This document shows, piece by piece, positions 1 through 7,551 of a stretch of DNA of 34,683 nt (positions are counted from its first letter, which is position 1; each line of letters begins with the position of its first letter). Position numbers and translations under genes: made by a program. The notes below the pieces were generated by a model, which made no database searches, was not told the origin of the DNA, and saw only the letters and a list, made by a program, of their open reading frames with translations. Source of the DNA: Rubricella sp038526735 (lineage in GTDB: Bacteria; Pseudomonadota; Alphaproteobacteria; Rhodobacterales; Rhodobacteraceae); NCBI GenBank assembly GCA_038526735.1, contig JBCBGM010000028.1:1-34683 (forward strand), written 5' to 3'.

Positions 1-224
1 TCCTTGAGCATCCCTTGGTTTTTGAGGAACCCCACAGCGAGGTATTCGGGGTGGTCGCCGATGGTCATCGCGGTCACGATTTCCTGGCTGTTGAGGTAGA
101 TCGTGAGCGGGCGCTCCTCGATCACCGCAATCTCGCTCGGCGCGCCAGTGTGATCGGTGCCCGTGACCGCGCGGGTGAGGCCCGGCGCGTTGGGATCAGG
201 CAGGATGCGGCTCGGGTGGCGCAT
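1..224 (-). CDS. fdhD: Formate dehydrogenase accessory sulfurtransferase FdhD (N-terminal part, cut by window start)
   Basis: The first 74 residues are present; the gene runs off the left edge. The segment contains ERPLTIYLNSQEIVTAM followed by GDHPEYLAVGFLKNQGML, the conserved N-terminal block of FdhD. FdhD moves sulfur from a cysteine desulfurase to the molybdenum/tungsten cofactor of formate dehydrogenases and is needed for their activity; it acts in the cytoplasm. The ATG at 222-224 is preceded by a plausible AAAGGA ribosome site. The gene diverges from the DUF2478 gene across about 80 bp. Two formate dehydrogenases encoded nearby are its obvious clients. Identification rests on the N-terminus only, but the block is distinctive. 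Confidence 0.92.
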   Translation of the reverse strand, partial: MRHPSRILPDPNAPGLTRAVTGTDHTGAPSEIAVIEERPLTIYLNSQEIVTAMTIGDHPEYLAVGFLKNQGMLK

Positions 225-304
225 GGATTGGTTTTCCTTTTCAACCGTTATACTGTCCTGCTCGGGCCGCGCACGCAACCGCCAGCGCGCCCTGGGAGGA
301 TGCT
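225..304. promoter_or_regulatory. Divergent fdhD / DUF2478 promoter region
   Basis: This 80-bp spacer must hold the start signals for both divergent genes. On the plus strand TATACT at 249-254 is a good -10 candidate, with a poor -35-like TTGGTT at 228-233 (15-bp spacing). On the minus strand the same spot reads TATAAC. No full ModE or FNR box was seen. The assignment is tentative. Confidence 0.3.
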
Positions 305-811
305 ATGCTGGGCTTTGTCCGACTGGAAGACCGGGGCGCGACAGACGCGTTTTTGTTCGCCTTGTCAGAGGGTTTAGAGGCGCGGGGGCTATCTTTGGCC
401 GGGGCCGTGCAGGCCAACGTCGAGACGCGCGCAGACCTCAAATGCGACATGAACCTGCATGTCCTGCCTAGCCGCGAGGAGATCTGCATCTCTCAACGCC
501 TAGGCGCGGGCTCTCGCGGGTGCCGGCTCGATCCGAACGGGTTGGAGCGGGCTGTTGGGTTGGCGGAGGCGCGGTTGAACGCGGGGGCGGATCTGCTGAT
601 CGTGAATAAGTTCGGCAAGGCGGAGCTTGATGGCGGCGGGTTTAGGCCGCTTGTGGCGAAGGCTTTGGATTTGGGTGTGCCGGTGCTGACGGGCGTGGCG
701 TTTGGCAACACGGCAGCGTTCGAGACGTTTTCGGGCGGGCTCGCGGTTGAGGTTGGTGCCTCCGAGGCGGATGTTTTGGGGTGGTTGGAGGCGGTTCGGG
801 CGGAGGCGTGA
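305..811 (+). CDS. DUF2478 family protein
   Basis: A 168-aa soluble protein starting MLGFVRLEDRG, with a ribosome site GGGAGGA four bases before the ATG. It matches what I recognise as DUF2478: an alpha/beta P-loop-like fold with the sequence CDMNLHVL near residue 48 and LIVNKFGKAE near residue 99, resembling the NKxD-type end of a nucleotide fold. No clear Walker A motif is visible. Members often sit beside molybdate or molybdopterin-enzyme genes, and here the neighbour is fdhD. Its biochemical role is unknown; a nucleotide-dependent step in Mo/W cofactor supply is an inference from context only. Confidence 0.8.
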   Translation: MLGFVRLEDRGATDAFLFALSEGLEARGLSLAGAVQANVETRADLKCDMNLHVLPSREEICISQRLGAGSRGCRLDPNGLERAVGLAEARLNAGADLLIVNKFGKAELDGGGFRPLVAKALDLGVPVLTGVAFGNTAAFETFSGGLAVEVGASEADVLGWLEAVRAEA

Positions 812-866
812 GTGTCTGCGGGCCGGGTGTGATCTGGGGCCTCGCGGAATAGCAGAACAAGAGGCC

Positions 867-1015
867 GCGCCCTCCCTTGGGTGGGCGTTTCAGAACCGCC
901 GAGGAGCGCGGTTTATCGCTCAAACCCGCGTTTGATTTGATCAGCTAGGAAAGTCTTCAATACGCCCCCCCAAAGGGGAGGGAGTGCGTGGCCGGAGGCT
1001 GGTCGCCCCCGGCTG
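867..1015 (+). repeat. Direct repeat copy 1 (~148 bp), intergenic
   Basis: This ~149-bp stretch resembles 1276-1423 from end to end. Both copies start with CGCCCTCCC and GGGTGGGCGTTT. Both have a middle block of the form GCG(G/A)TTTATC(G/T)CTCAAA and end with GGGGAGGGAG(T/G)GCGTGG followed by CCGGAGGCTGGTCGCC and (C/T)CCGGCTG. The ends are partly inverted complements of each other, so the unit can fold on itself. No coding frame is convincing. It lies between the convergent DUF2478 and fdhF genes. Confidence 0.75.
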
Positions 1016-1044
1016 AGGGACCTCGACGAGCGATGCAGAACAGA

Positions 1045-1247
1045 GCGCGTGCCAGACCGAGGTGTGGCGCAGCCGCCTAATGAACAGCTCAATTTATCCC
1101 AGCCAACCTGCATTCTCTTCGAGTAGCAAAAGTCACCCTCCAAAGGCGCCAGACCTTGCGGTCGGTCTGGCGCGCGCGGCGGGCTGTGCCCTTGTTCCGC
1201 GCAAGGTGTTCCTTCCAGACAAGCGGGGCCCCGGATCACATCCGGGG
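1045..1247 (+). repeat. Dispersed palindromic element, copy A (~205 bp)
   Basis: The core, 1045-1175, is bounded by near-perfect inverted ends (GCGCGTGCCAGACCG and CGGTCTGGCGCGC). It contains a hairpin with 10-bp arms GCGCCAGACC / GGTCTGGCGC at 1146-1173. About 50 bp later comes a second hairpin, CCCCGGAT / ATCCGGGG, at 1229-1247. The same layout and much of the same sequence recur at 31243-31445. Both copies lie in gaps between convergent genes, in the same orientation. A role in transcript-end formation or 3'-end protection is an inference. Confidence 0.75.
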
Positions 1248-1275
1248 CGTGGACGAGCAGTGCTAAACGGAGGGC

Positions 1276-1423
1276 ACGCCCTCCCTCGGGTGGGCGTTTC
1301 GTGGCGGCGTGCTTCGCGATTTATCTCTCAAAACTGCATATGTTTAGATCAATGAGGGCCCTCACCAAAACGCCCTCCCGGCGGGGAGGGAGGGCGTGGC
1401 CGGAGGCTGGTCGCCTCCGGCTG
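1276..1423 (+). repeat. Direct repeat copy 2 (~148 bp), intergenic
   Basis: Second copy of the unit at 867-1015. It carries a perfect 10-bp hairpin, ACGCCCTCCC at 1370-1379 with GGGAGGGCGT at 1388-1397. The same ACGCCCTCCC also starts the unit at 1276-1285, so two alternative pairings are possible. It ends about 20 bp before the stop codon of fdhF on the opposite strand and could form part of that transcript's 3' end. Confidence 0.75.
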
Positions 1424-1442
1424 TGCAGCATCCCGGGCGAGC

Positions 1443-4271
1443 TTACTCGGCCGCGATACCTGTGGCGGTGTCCGCAGCGCTGATCCGTGCCGCACAGTAT
1501 TTGAACTCGGGGATTTTGCCGAACGGATCGAGTTGTGGGTTCGTCAGGAAATTGGCCGGGGCCTCGACGAAGCAGAAAGGGATGAAGAGCATGCCTTGGG
1601 TGACGTCTCTATCCGCGCGCAAGGTCAGCGTGATGGCACCGCGGCGGGTCTCTACCGTTACCTGCGCGCCGCGTTGCAGGCCCATGCGGCCGATGTCTCG
1701 GGGGTGCATGGCGACGACTGGTTCGGGCTCTTGCGCGTCGAGCGCCGTCGCGCGCCGGGTCATCGCGCCGGTGTGCCAATGCTCCAGCATGCGGCCCGTG
1801 GTCAGCACCATGGGGAACTCGGCGTCGGGCATTTCATCGGGCGGCACGAGGTCCGTCGGGACCAGATGGGCGCGGCCGGTTTTGGTGGGGAAGCCTTGGG
1901 TGAAGATGATGTTTTCGCCGGGTAAATTTTCGGCCACCGCCGGGTAGGTCACTGCCCCCTCGCGCATCAAGCGCGCCCAAGAAATGTTGTCGAGCGAGGG
2001 CATATGAGCGGCCATCTCGGAATAGACCTCGTCGATCTCGCGGTAGCCCCAGTCGTGCCCGCAGCGGAGGGCGAGCTCTGCGATGAGCTTCCAGTCTTGC
2101 CGCGCTTCTCCGGGGGGCACGCGCACGGGCATCGCGACCTGCACCTGACGGTTGGAGTTGGTGTAGGTGCCGGGCTTTTCGGGCTGGGCGGAGGCAGGGA
2201 GGATCACATCGGCGAACCAGGCCGTCTCGGTAAAGAAGATGTCCTGCACTACGAGGTGGTCGAGGGTGGCCAGCGCCTTGCGGGCGTGGGCTTGGTCGGG
2301 GTCAGACATGGCGGGGTTTTCGCCCTGCACATACATCGCGCGGATGCGGCGCTCGGCCACCTCGTGCATGATCTCCACGACCGTAAGGCCGCGCTCAGGG
2401 TCTAGGCTGCGGCCCCACGCATCCTCGAATTCGGCGCGAATGTCCGGGTCCTCAACCGAACGGTAATTCGGAAACACCATCGGGATGAGGCCCGCGTCAG
2501 ACGCGCCCTGCACGTTGTTTTGGCCGCGTAGGGGGTGGAGGCCCGTGCCCTCGCGACCGATCTGGCCGGTGATGAGCGACAGGGCAATGAGACAGCGGGC
2601 GTTGTCGGTGCCGTGCACATGCTGGCTGACGCCCATGCCCCAAAAGATGATCGCGCGCTCGGCCTTCGCATAGGTGCGCGCGAGATCGCGCAGGGTTTCG
2701 GCGGGTACGCCGCAGACCTCGGCCATCGCCTCGGGCGAGAAGTCTTTCACCTTTTCTTTGAGCGCGTCGAACCCATCGGTGTGGGCCTGGATGTATTGCT
2801 CATCCGTCAGCCCCTCTTCGATGATCGTGTGGATCATCGCGTTGAGCATCGGCACGTCGCGGCCGGGCGCAAAGATCACCGGGTGGGAGGCATGGCGCAT
2901 CAGGCCTTGGCGGCGTGGGTCCATCACGATGAGCTTGGCGCCGCGCTTTGCAGCCTGCTTGAAATAGGTCGCGGCGACGGGGTGGTTTTGCTCAGGGCGG
3001 CAGCCAATGAGCAAAATGCAGTCGCTGTCATCAGCGGCGGTGAACGGGGCGGAGACGGCGCCGGAGCCTACCCCCTCCATCAGTGCGGCCACCGACGACG
3101 CGTGGCAAAGCCGCGTGCAGTGATCGACATTGTTGGTGCCAAAGCCCTGGCGGATGAACTTCTGGAAGAGATAGGCCTCTTCATTCGTGCCCTTGGCAGA
3201 GCCAAAGCCCGCGATGGCTTTACCGCCAAGTGTCTCGCGCACACGCGTCAGCCCTCGGGCGGCATGCTCTAGCGCTTCGTCCCATGTGGCCTCTCGAAAG
3301 AGGTTTGGGATGTCGGCGAAGGTGTAGTGGCCGTGCGGGTTTTTCGGCGCATCCTCTCGGCGGATGAGGGGTTTTGTGAGGCGCTCGTCGCTCATCACAT
3401 AGTCCATCCCGAAGCGGCCTTTCACGCAGAGCTTGCCGCGGTTGGCCGGGCCTTGGCGGCCATCGACCTTGACGATGTCATTGCCCTTGAGGCTGACCTC
3501 GGTCTGGCAGCCGACACCGCAGAAGGGGCAGACGGAGGGTTCAACGCAGTCGGGGATCACCTCGCGTTGCGTGGCGGTTTCATCCAGCAAGGTTTTTTCG
3601 AGCAGCGCGCCGGTGGGGCAGGCCTGCACGCATTCACCGCAGGCGACGCAGGAGGACAGGCCCATCGGATCCGCCGCATCAAACACGGGCATCGCGTGAT
3701 CGCCGCGCCCGCCCATGCCGATAACGTCATTCACCTGCACATCGCGGCAGGCCCGCTCGCAGAGCCCGCAGGAGATGCAGGCGTCGAGGTTGACGGCGAT
3801 GGAGGGGTGGGAGGCATCGTGGAAGATGCTGTCAACGGGGATGTCTTTGCCCGCGCCGGGGCGGGAGGACGGAAAGCGCGGAGCCTCGGTCAGGCCTGCC
3901 GCGTCTGCCTGTGTCCAGAACGGGGCGTCCGGGTCTGGGGAGGTGTCGCGGGCGGGCATGTCGGCGGCCAAAAGCTCCATCACCATCCGGCGGTTGGTGC
4001 TGACGCGGTCATTTGCGGTGTTGACGACCATCCCCTCGCTGGGCTGGCGCACGCAAGAGGCTGTGAGGGTGCGCTCACCCTCCACCTCGACCATGCAAGC
4101 GCGACAGTTGCCGTCGGCGCGGTAGCCGGGGCTGTCTTTCCAGCACAGATGCGGGATGTCGGTGCCCTGGCGTTTGGCGACTTGCCAGATGCTCTCCCCC
4201 TCGGCCGCGGTGACCTCACGGCCATCGAGGGTGAAGGTGATGACCTGCAGAGGGGTCTGATCGAGGCTCAT
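1443..4271 (-). CDS. fdhF: NAD-linked formate dehydrogenase, alpha (catalytic) subunit
   Basis: A 942-aa molybdopterin enzyme that oxidises formate to CO2 in the cytoplasm. In order, it shows an N-terminal [2Fe-2S] domain (Cys43, 56, 59, 73), two ferredoxin-type [4Fe-4S] sites (Cys165/168/171/175 and 208/211/214/218), the proximal [4Fe-4S] site of the molybdopterin domain (Cys248/251/255/282), and the catalytic CH pair at Cys389-His390. The metal ligand is therefore Cys, not selenocysteine. The C-terminus has the usual molydopterin-dinucleotide-binding domain. There is no cysteine between residues 74 and 164, so the His-Cys3 cluster known from FdsA/NuoG is missing. This fits the Methylobacterium FDH1 type, whose metal is tungsten, but Mo versus W cannot be read from sequence. 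The start ATG overlaps the stop of the beta subunit gene (ATGA), so the pair is translationally coupled. Confidence 0.93.
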   Translation of the reverse strand: MSLDQTPLQVITFTLDGREVTAAEGESIWQVAKRQGTDIPHLCWKDSPGYRADGNCRACMVEVEGERTLTASCVRQPSEGMVVNTANDRVSTNRRMVMELLAADMPARDTSPDPDAPFWTQADAAGLTEAPRFPSSRPGAGKDIPVDSIFHDASHPSIAVNLDACISCGLCERACRDVQVNDVIGMGGRGDHAMPVFDAADPMGLSSCVACGECVQACPTGALLEKTLLDETATQREVIPDCVEPSVCPFCGVGCQTEVSLKGNDIVKVDGRQGPANRGKLCVKGRFGMDYVMSDERLTKPLIRREDAPKNPHGHYTFADIPNLFREATWDEALEHAARGLTRVRETLGGKAIAGFGSAKGTNEEAYLFQKFIRQGFGTNNVDHCTRLCHASSVAALMEGVGSGAVSAPFTAADDSDCILLIGCRPEQNHPVAATYFKQAAKRGAKLIVMDPRRQGLMRHASHPVIFAPGRDVPMLNAMIHTIIEEGLTDEQYIQAHTDGFDALKEKVKDFSPEAMAEVCGVPAETLRDLARTYAKAERAIIFWGMGVSQHVHGTDNARCLIALSLITGQIGREGTGLHPLRGQNNVQGASDAGLIPMVFPNYRSVEDPDIRAEFEDAWGRSLDPERGLTVVEIMHEVAERRIRAMYVQGENPAMSDPDQAHARKALATLDHLVVQDIFFTETAWFADVILPASAQPEKPGTYTNSNRQVQVAMPVRVPPGEARQDWKLIAELALRCGHDWGYREIDEVYSEMAAHMPSLDNISWARLMREGAVTYPAVAENLPGENIIFTQGFPTKTGRAHLVPTDLVPPDEMPDAEFPMVLTTGRMLEHWHTGAMTRRATALDAQEPEPVVAMHPRDIGRMGLQRGAQVTVETRRGAITLTLRADRDVTQGMLFIPFCFVEAPANFLTNPQLDPFGKIPEFKYCAARISAADTATGIAAE

Positions 4272-5953
4272 TGCGAAAACTCCTCGGGGAAGTAGCGCAT
4301 CAGGTGTTTGACGCAGTTGCCCGCAGCTTGGCCCAATCCGCAGATCGAACTATCGCCCATGACCATCAGCAGGTCATCGTAGAGGGCGCGTTCGGCGCTG
4401 CCCATTTCGAGCATTTGCACCATTTTGGCGGTGCCTTGGCGGCAGGGGGTGCATTGCCCGCACGACTCGTGGCGGAAGAAACGCATCGTGTTAAGCACGG
4501 CGGCGCGCACGCTGTCGGCTTGCGAGAGGATCACCACCGCGTGGCTGCCGATGAAGCCGCCGTGCGGCTCCCACTGGCCAAAGTCCATGGGCGTGTCAGC
4601 CATCGAGGCGGGGAAGATGCCGCCAGAGGCGCCACCGGGCAGAAACGCCTTGAGCGTGTGCCCGTCGGCCATGCCGCCGCAATAGTCATCGATGAGGCGT
4701 TGCAGCGGGATGCCCGCGGGCGCGAGCTTGACGCCCGGCTCTTTGACCCGGCCTGAGACCGAGAAAGAGCGCAGGCCAGAGTGGTTCTCATTCCAGCCTT
4801 GAGCGGCGAACCAGTCCGCGCCTTTCTCGAGAATCTCAGGCACCCAGAGGAGCGTTTCGATGTTGTGGTTAAGCGTGGGGCGACCAAAGAGGCCGACTTG
4901 CGCGATGTAGGGCGGGCGGTGGCGCGGCAGGCCGCGTTTTCCCTCGATCGACTCGATCATCGCGCTCTCTTCACCGCAGATATAGGCCCCTGCCCCGCGG
5001 CGCAGCTCCATCGGGATGGTGGGGATGTCGGAGGCTTCAAGCGCCACCATCTCACGCCGGAGGATTTCGAGCACGGTGGGGTATTCGTCGCGCATGTAGA
5101 TGTAGATGCGCTCGCAGCCGACAACGCGGGCGGCAATCTGTGCACCTTCGAGCATTTTGTGCGGGTGGCGCTCCATCCAGTAGCGGTCTTTGAACGTGCC
5201 GGGCTCGCCCTCGTCCCCGTTGACCGTCATCAGGCGGGGGCCCTCATAGCCGCGCACAAAGCCCCATTTGCGCCCTGCTGGGAATCCGGCCCCACCAAGG
5301 CCGCGCAGGCCCGCGCCCGACATGGTCTCGATTGCGGCTTCGGGGGTGATCTCGGCGCTGAGCACCTTGGCGAGCACCGTGTAGCCGCCGTTTGCACGGT
5401 AGCTCTCGAAGGTTTCATAGTCCGGCAGGTCGGGGGTGGAGTTATCTTGCACAATGGCGCGCAAAAGCTGGTCTTTGGTGGCGTTGCGAAAGATGCGCTT
5501 GCCGATCCAGGCCGCCGGCGCACCATCGGCCTGACCGATGCAGGGGGCGGCAACCACGCGCACGAAATTCGGGTCAGTCGCGGCAACGAGCTCATCAATC
5601 AGGTCATAGGCTCCGGCCATCTCGCAAGACACGCCGGTGCTGACGCGGATGGTGACGGGGGGCGGCGGGGCCTCCCCTTCTCGGACGATGTCGAAGTGGT
5701 GGTAGAAGCTCGCAACCTCGTAGACCTCGACCTGCGCGAGCCGCAAAATCTCTGCCAATGCCGCGATATGGGTGGTGGAGATGTGGCCGCGGGCATCCTG
5801 GATGCGGTGGAGCGCCTCGATCAACAGGTCACGGCGCGGGGGCAGCCCTCCGAGCAGCGCACGCACTTCCGCCACATCGCTGTCAGCGATCTGGCGGCCT
5901 TTGGGCAGCGAGGGGTCACGCTGTTTGGTGACCTCATGGGCGCGTCGTTCCAT
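4268..5953 (-). CDS. NAD-linked formate dehydrogenase, fused NuoE-NuoF-type beta subunit
   Basis: A 561-aa diaphorase subunit passing electrons from the alpha subunit to NAD+. Residues ~25-170 are a NuoE/FdsG-like domain and residues ~190-561 a NuoF/FdsB-like domain. The latter has the flavin/NAD glycine-rich loop RGLGGAGFPAGRKW (~217-230), NGDEGEPGTFKDR, GAYICGEESA, and a terminal [4Fe-4S] site (CGQCTPCRQG plus a later SICGLG). In Rhodobacter capsulatus these domains are separate FdsG and FdsB; the fusion resembles Methylobacterium FDH1 beta. In the NuoE part only two of four expected [2Fe-2S] ligands remain: Cys110 and Cys138. Ser105 and Ala142 occupy the other two places, so this cluster is probably absent. 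The ATG at 5951-5953 has GGAG seven bases upstream. First gene of the two-gene unit. Confidence 0.93.
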   Translation of the reverse strand: MERRAHEVTKQRDPSLPKGRQIADSDVAEVRALLGGLPPRRDLLIEALHRIQDARGHISTTHIAALAEILRLAQVEVYEVASFYHHFDIVREGEAPPPPVTIRVSTGVSCEMAGAYDLIDELVAATDPNFVRVVAAPCIGQADGAPAAWIGKRIFRNATKDQLLRAIVQDNSTPDLPDYETFESYRANGGYTVLAKVLSAEITPEAAIETMSGAGLRGLGGAGFPAGRKWGFVRGYEGPRLMTVNGDEGEPGTFKDRYWMERHPHKMLEGAQIAARVVGCERIYIYMRDEYPTVLEILRREMVALEASDIPTIPMELRRGAGAYICGEESAMIESIEGKRGLPRHRPPYIAQVGLFGRPTLNHNIETLLWVPEILEKGADWFAAQGWNENHSGLRSFSVSGRVKEPGVKLAPAGIPLQRLIDDYCGGMADGHTLKAFLPGGASGGIFPASMADTPMDFGQWEPHGGFIGSHAVVILSQADSVRAAVLNTMRFFRHESCGQCTPCRQGTAKMVQMLEMGSAERALYDDLLMVMGDSSICGLGQAAGNCVKHLMRYFPEEFSQ

Positions 5954-6034
5954 GCTGTGCTCCGCGATGGCGGTTTTCGCGCAGGCTAGGCGGGCTAACT
6001 GCGCGGTACACCACAGAAAACCATAGTATGCCGT

Positions 6035-6062
6035 CGCGCCGCGCCCGGATGCGGCGCGTTTT
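6035..6062 (+). terminator. GC-rich hairpin followed by TTTT (possible terminator)
   Basis: CGCGCCGC (6035-6042) and GCGGCGCG (6051-6058) form a perfect 8-bp stem with an 8-base loop, followed by TTTT on the plus strand. No plus-strand gene ends here, so it would have to act on antisense transcription. On the minus strand it lies between the regulator and the formate dehydrogenase beta gene, without a following T run. Confidence 0.3.
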
Positions 6063-6073
6063 GGCTCACCCGC

Positions 6074-6129
6074 GACGCGGACCCTGACGGAAGTTTCCGA
6101 TCCGCGTCACCCGTGCACTGAGGTCAGTG
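6074..6129. promoter_or_regulatory. Nested inverted repeats upstream of the NAD-formate dehydrogenase operon
   Basis: GACGCGGA (6074-6081) pairs with TCCGCGTC (6101-6108), with an inner near-palindrome CGGAAGTTTCCG at 6089-6100. Right next to it CACTG-AGGT-CAGTG (6116-6129) overlaps the stop codon of the upstream regulator. They lie 125-175 bp before the beta-subunit start. They could be an operator or a weak transcript end; the sequence does not decide. Confidence 0.35.
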
Positions 6130-7422
6130 GTGCGTAGACGCCTCTGAGCGCCATTGCGCCAGCTTGCGGTCGATGGTCTTGCGCGAGATGCCGAGGCGGC
6201 GCGCGGCCTCCGCGACATTGCCGTTGGCATTGGCCAGAACCATCTCGATATGGCGGCGCTCATAGACGGCGAGCGTCTCGAAGGTGGGGCTGGCGTTGTG
6301 CAGCACCTCCCCGGTGAACTCGGGCGGGAACGCTCCGGTCAGCACGGCACGCTCCGCGACGGTGCGCAGCTCATGCAGGTTGCCGGGCCAACTGTAGGCG
6401 TGCATGCGCGTTACGGTGCGTGCGCTTGGGCTGGGCGCGGGGCGCGCGTGGACTTGGGCGAACATGTGCAGGAAATCGGTCAGGCAGTCGCCAATATCCG
6501 CCGGGCGCGCGGCAAGCGGTGGCAGATCCACCGTCAGCACGTTGAGCTTGTGAAACAGGTCCGCGCGGAAGGCTCCGGCGGTCAGCAGATCATCGAGCAT
6601 CGGCGTAGCCGAGACGATGATCCGCGGCTCCTCGATCAGGCCGCGCCGCTCCAGCCAATGCCAAAGCGCGTCTTGCGCGCCGTGTGACAGATACTCCATC
6701 CCGTTGAGATAGAGAAACCCGCCTGCGGCACGGTCCACCGCGCCGCCATAGTTAAGCGCGGCCCCAGCACCGTGGAGGGCGGCGGCGAACCCCTCAGCGT
6801 TTTGGTGGCTTGCGCATTTCAGCTCCACAAACGGGCTGCGGGGGCGGTCAGAGAGGGCGCGCAGCATCCGCGCGGCGGTGCGACGGCCCACGCCGGTGGG
6901 GCCTTTGAGCATCACGAGGCCGGTGCCCGTGGCCATGCGGGCGATAGCGGAGCGGGCCGCCTTCATCGCATCTGAGTTGCCCATGAGGGTGGCCGGTTCG
7001 GGGAGCGGTTTGCGGCGGTTGTTGCGTTCTGCGTTGCGTAGGCCACCCCGCTCTGCCGCGCGGCGCACGGCATCCTGCACCTGCACTTCGCGGAAGGGTT
7101 TGAGGATCACGGCAGAGAGGGCATCCCCCTCCGCCTCGAGCGTGGCGTCGAGATCTGCGAAGGGGGTGACGAGTACATATTCAAAGGGCGCGCGCAGGGC
7201 GGAGGTACCGAGGCTTTGCGAAGGCGGCACGTCGGAGATCAGCACATCGAGGCTGCCACTTTCAGCCGCTGTCGCGCCCGTCACATCTTTCAGAAGGTGG
7301 ACATGCCCCTTGAGGCAGCGCGCCAGATATCCGCGCAGGCTCTGGTCTTGCATCCAGAGGCCGACCCGCGCCTCGGCCACGAAGCGGTTTTGCGAGATCA
7401 GAGGCTCACGCTGTCCGAACAT
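6124..7422 (-). CDS. NtrC-family-like transcriptional regulator with degenerate AAA+ ATPase site
   Basis: 432 aa. Residues ~15-125 look like a response-regulator receiver, with a possible phospho-Asp in LISD (64) and Lys108 in LKPF. Residues ~145-375 are a sigma-54-activator AAA+ domain, and residues ~385-425 a Fis-type helix-turn-helix (NVAEAARRLGISRKTIDRKL). The ATPase features are eroded. Walker A is GPTGVGRR, with Arg180 for Lys. Walker B is GGFLYLNG, with Asn-Gly for Asp-Glu. The GAFTGA loop that contacts sigma-54 is replaced by GAGAALNYGG. By analogy with the sigma-54-independent NtrC of Rhodobacter it probably controls ordinary sigma-70 promoters. It is last in the periplasmic formate dehydrogenase run and directly upstream of the NAD-type operon, so control of formate oxidation is likely but inferred. 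Its weak ribosome site and short gap to the peptide gene suggest coupled translation. Confidence 0.8.
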   Translation of the reverse strand: MFGQREPLISQNRFVAEARVGLWMQDQSLRGYLARCLKGHVHLLKDVTGATAAESGSLDVLISDVPPSQSLGTSALRAPFEYVLVTPFADLDATLEAEGDALSAVILKPFREVQVQDAVRRAAERGGLRNAERNNRRKPLPEPATLMGNSDAMKAARSAIARMATGTGLVMLKGPTGVGRRTAARMLRALSDRPRSPFVELKCASHQNAEGFAAALHGAGAALNYGGAVDRAAGGFLYLNGMEYLSHGAQDALWHWLERRGLIEEPRIIVSATPMLDDLLTAGAFRADLFHKLNVLTVDLPPLAARPADIGDCLTDFLHMFAQVHARPAPSPSARTVTRMHAYSWPGNLHELRTVAERAVLTGAFPPEFTGEVLHNASPTFETLAVYERRHIEMVLANANGNVAEAARRLGISRKTIDRKLAQWRSEASTHH

Positions 7423-7425
7423 GTT

Positions 7426-7551
7426 TTATTCGAGCCGGACAGAGTCGCTGGCGGTTGTATCCGCGGCAGAAAACCCGATCCCGTTGAGAACCGCCCAGGC
7501 CCCCACCGACAGGGCAACCATCGCGACACCTGCGAGTACGATTGTTTTCAT
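7426..7551 (-). CDS. 41-aa single-pass membrane peptide
   Basis: A short gene encoding MKTIVLAGVAMVALSVGAWA followed by 21 mostly polar residues ending in VRLE. Residues 3-24 form one hydrophobic helix that could be a membrane anchor or an uncleaved signal. The call is supported by a strong ribosome site (GGGGAGGAG) immediately before the ATG, inside the end of the upstream gene. The ATG directly abuts the upstream TAG stop, and the stop lies only 3 bp from the next start. I do not recognise the family. Its position after the cytochrome and gamma-subunit genes suggests an accessory or assembly peptide of the membrane formate dehydrogenase. Confidence 0.7.
   Translation of the reverse strand: MKTIVLAGVAMVALSVGAWAVLNGIGFSAADTTASDSVRLE

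Noticed and set aside
4781..5989. Long open frame (402 codons) antisense to the fused beta subunit
   Set aside because: Shadow of a well-supported gene; no family features, no ribosome site in context.
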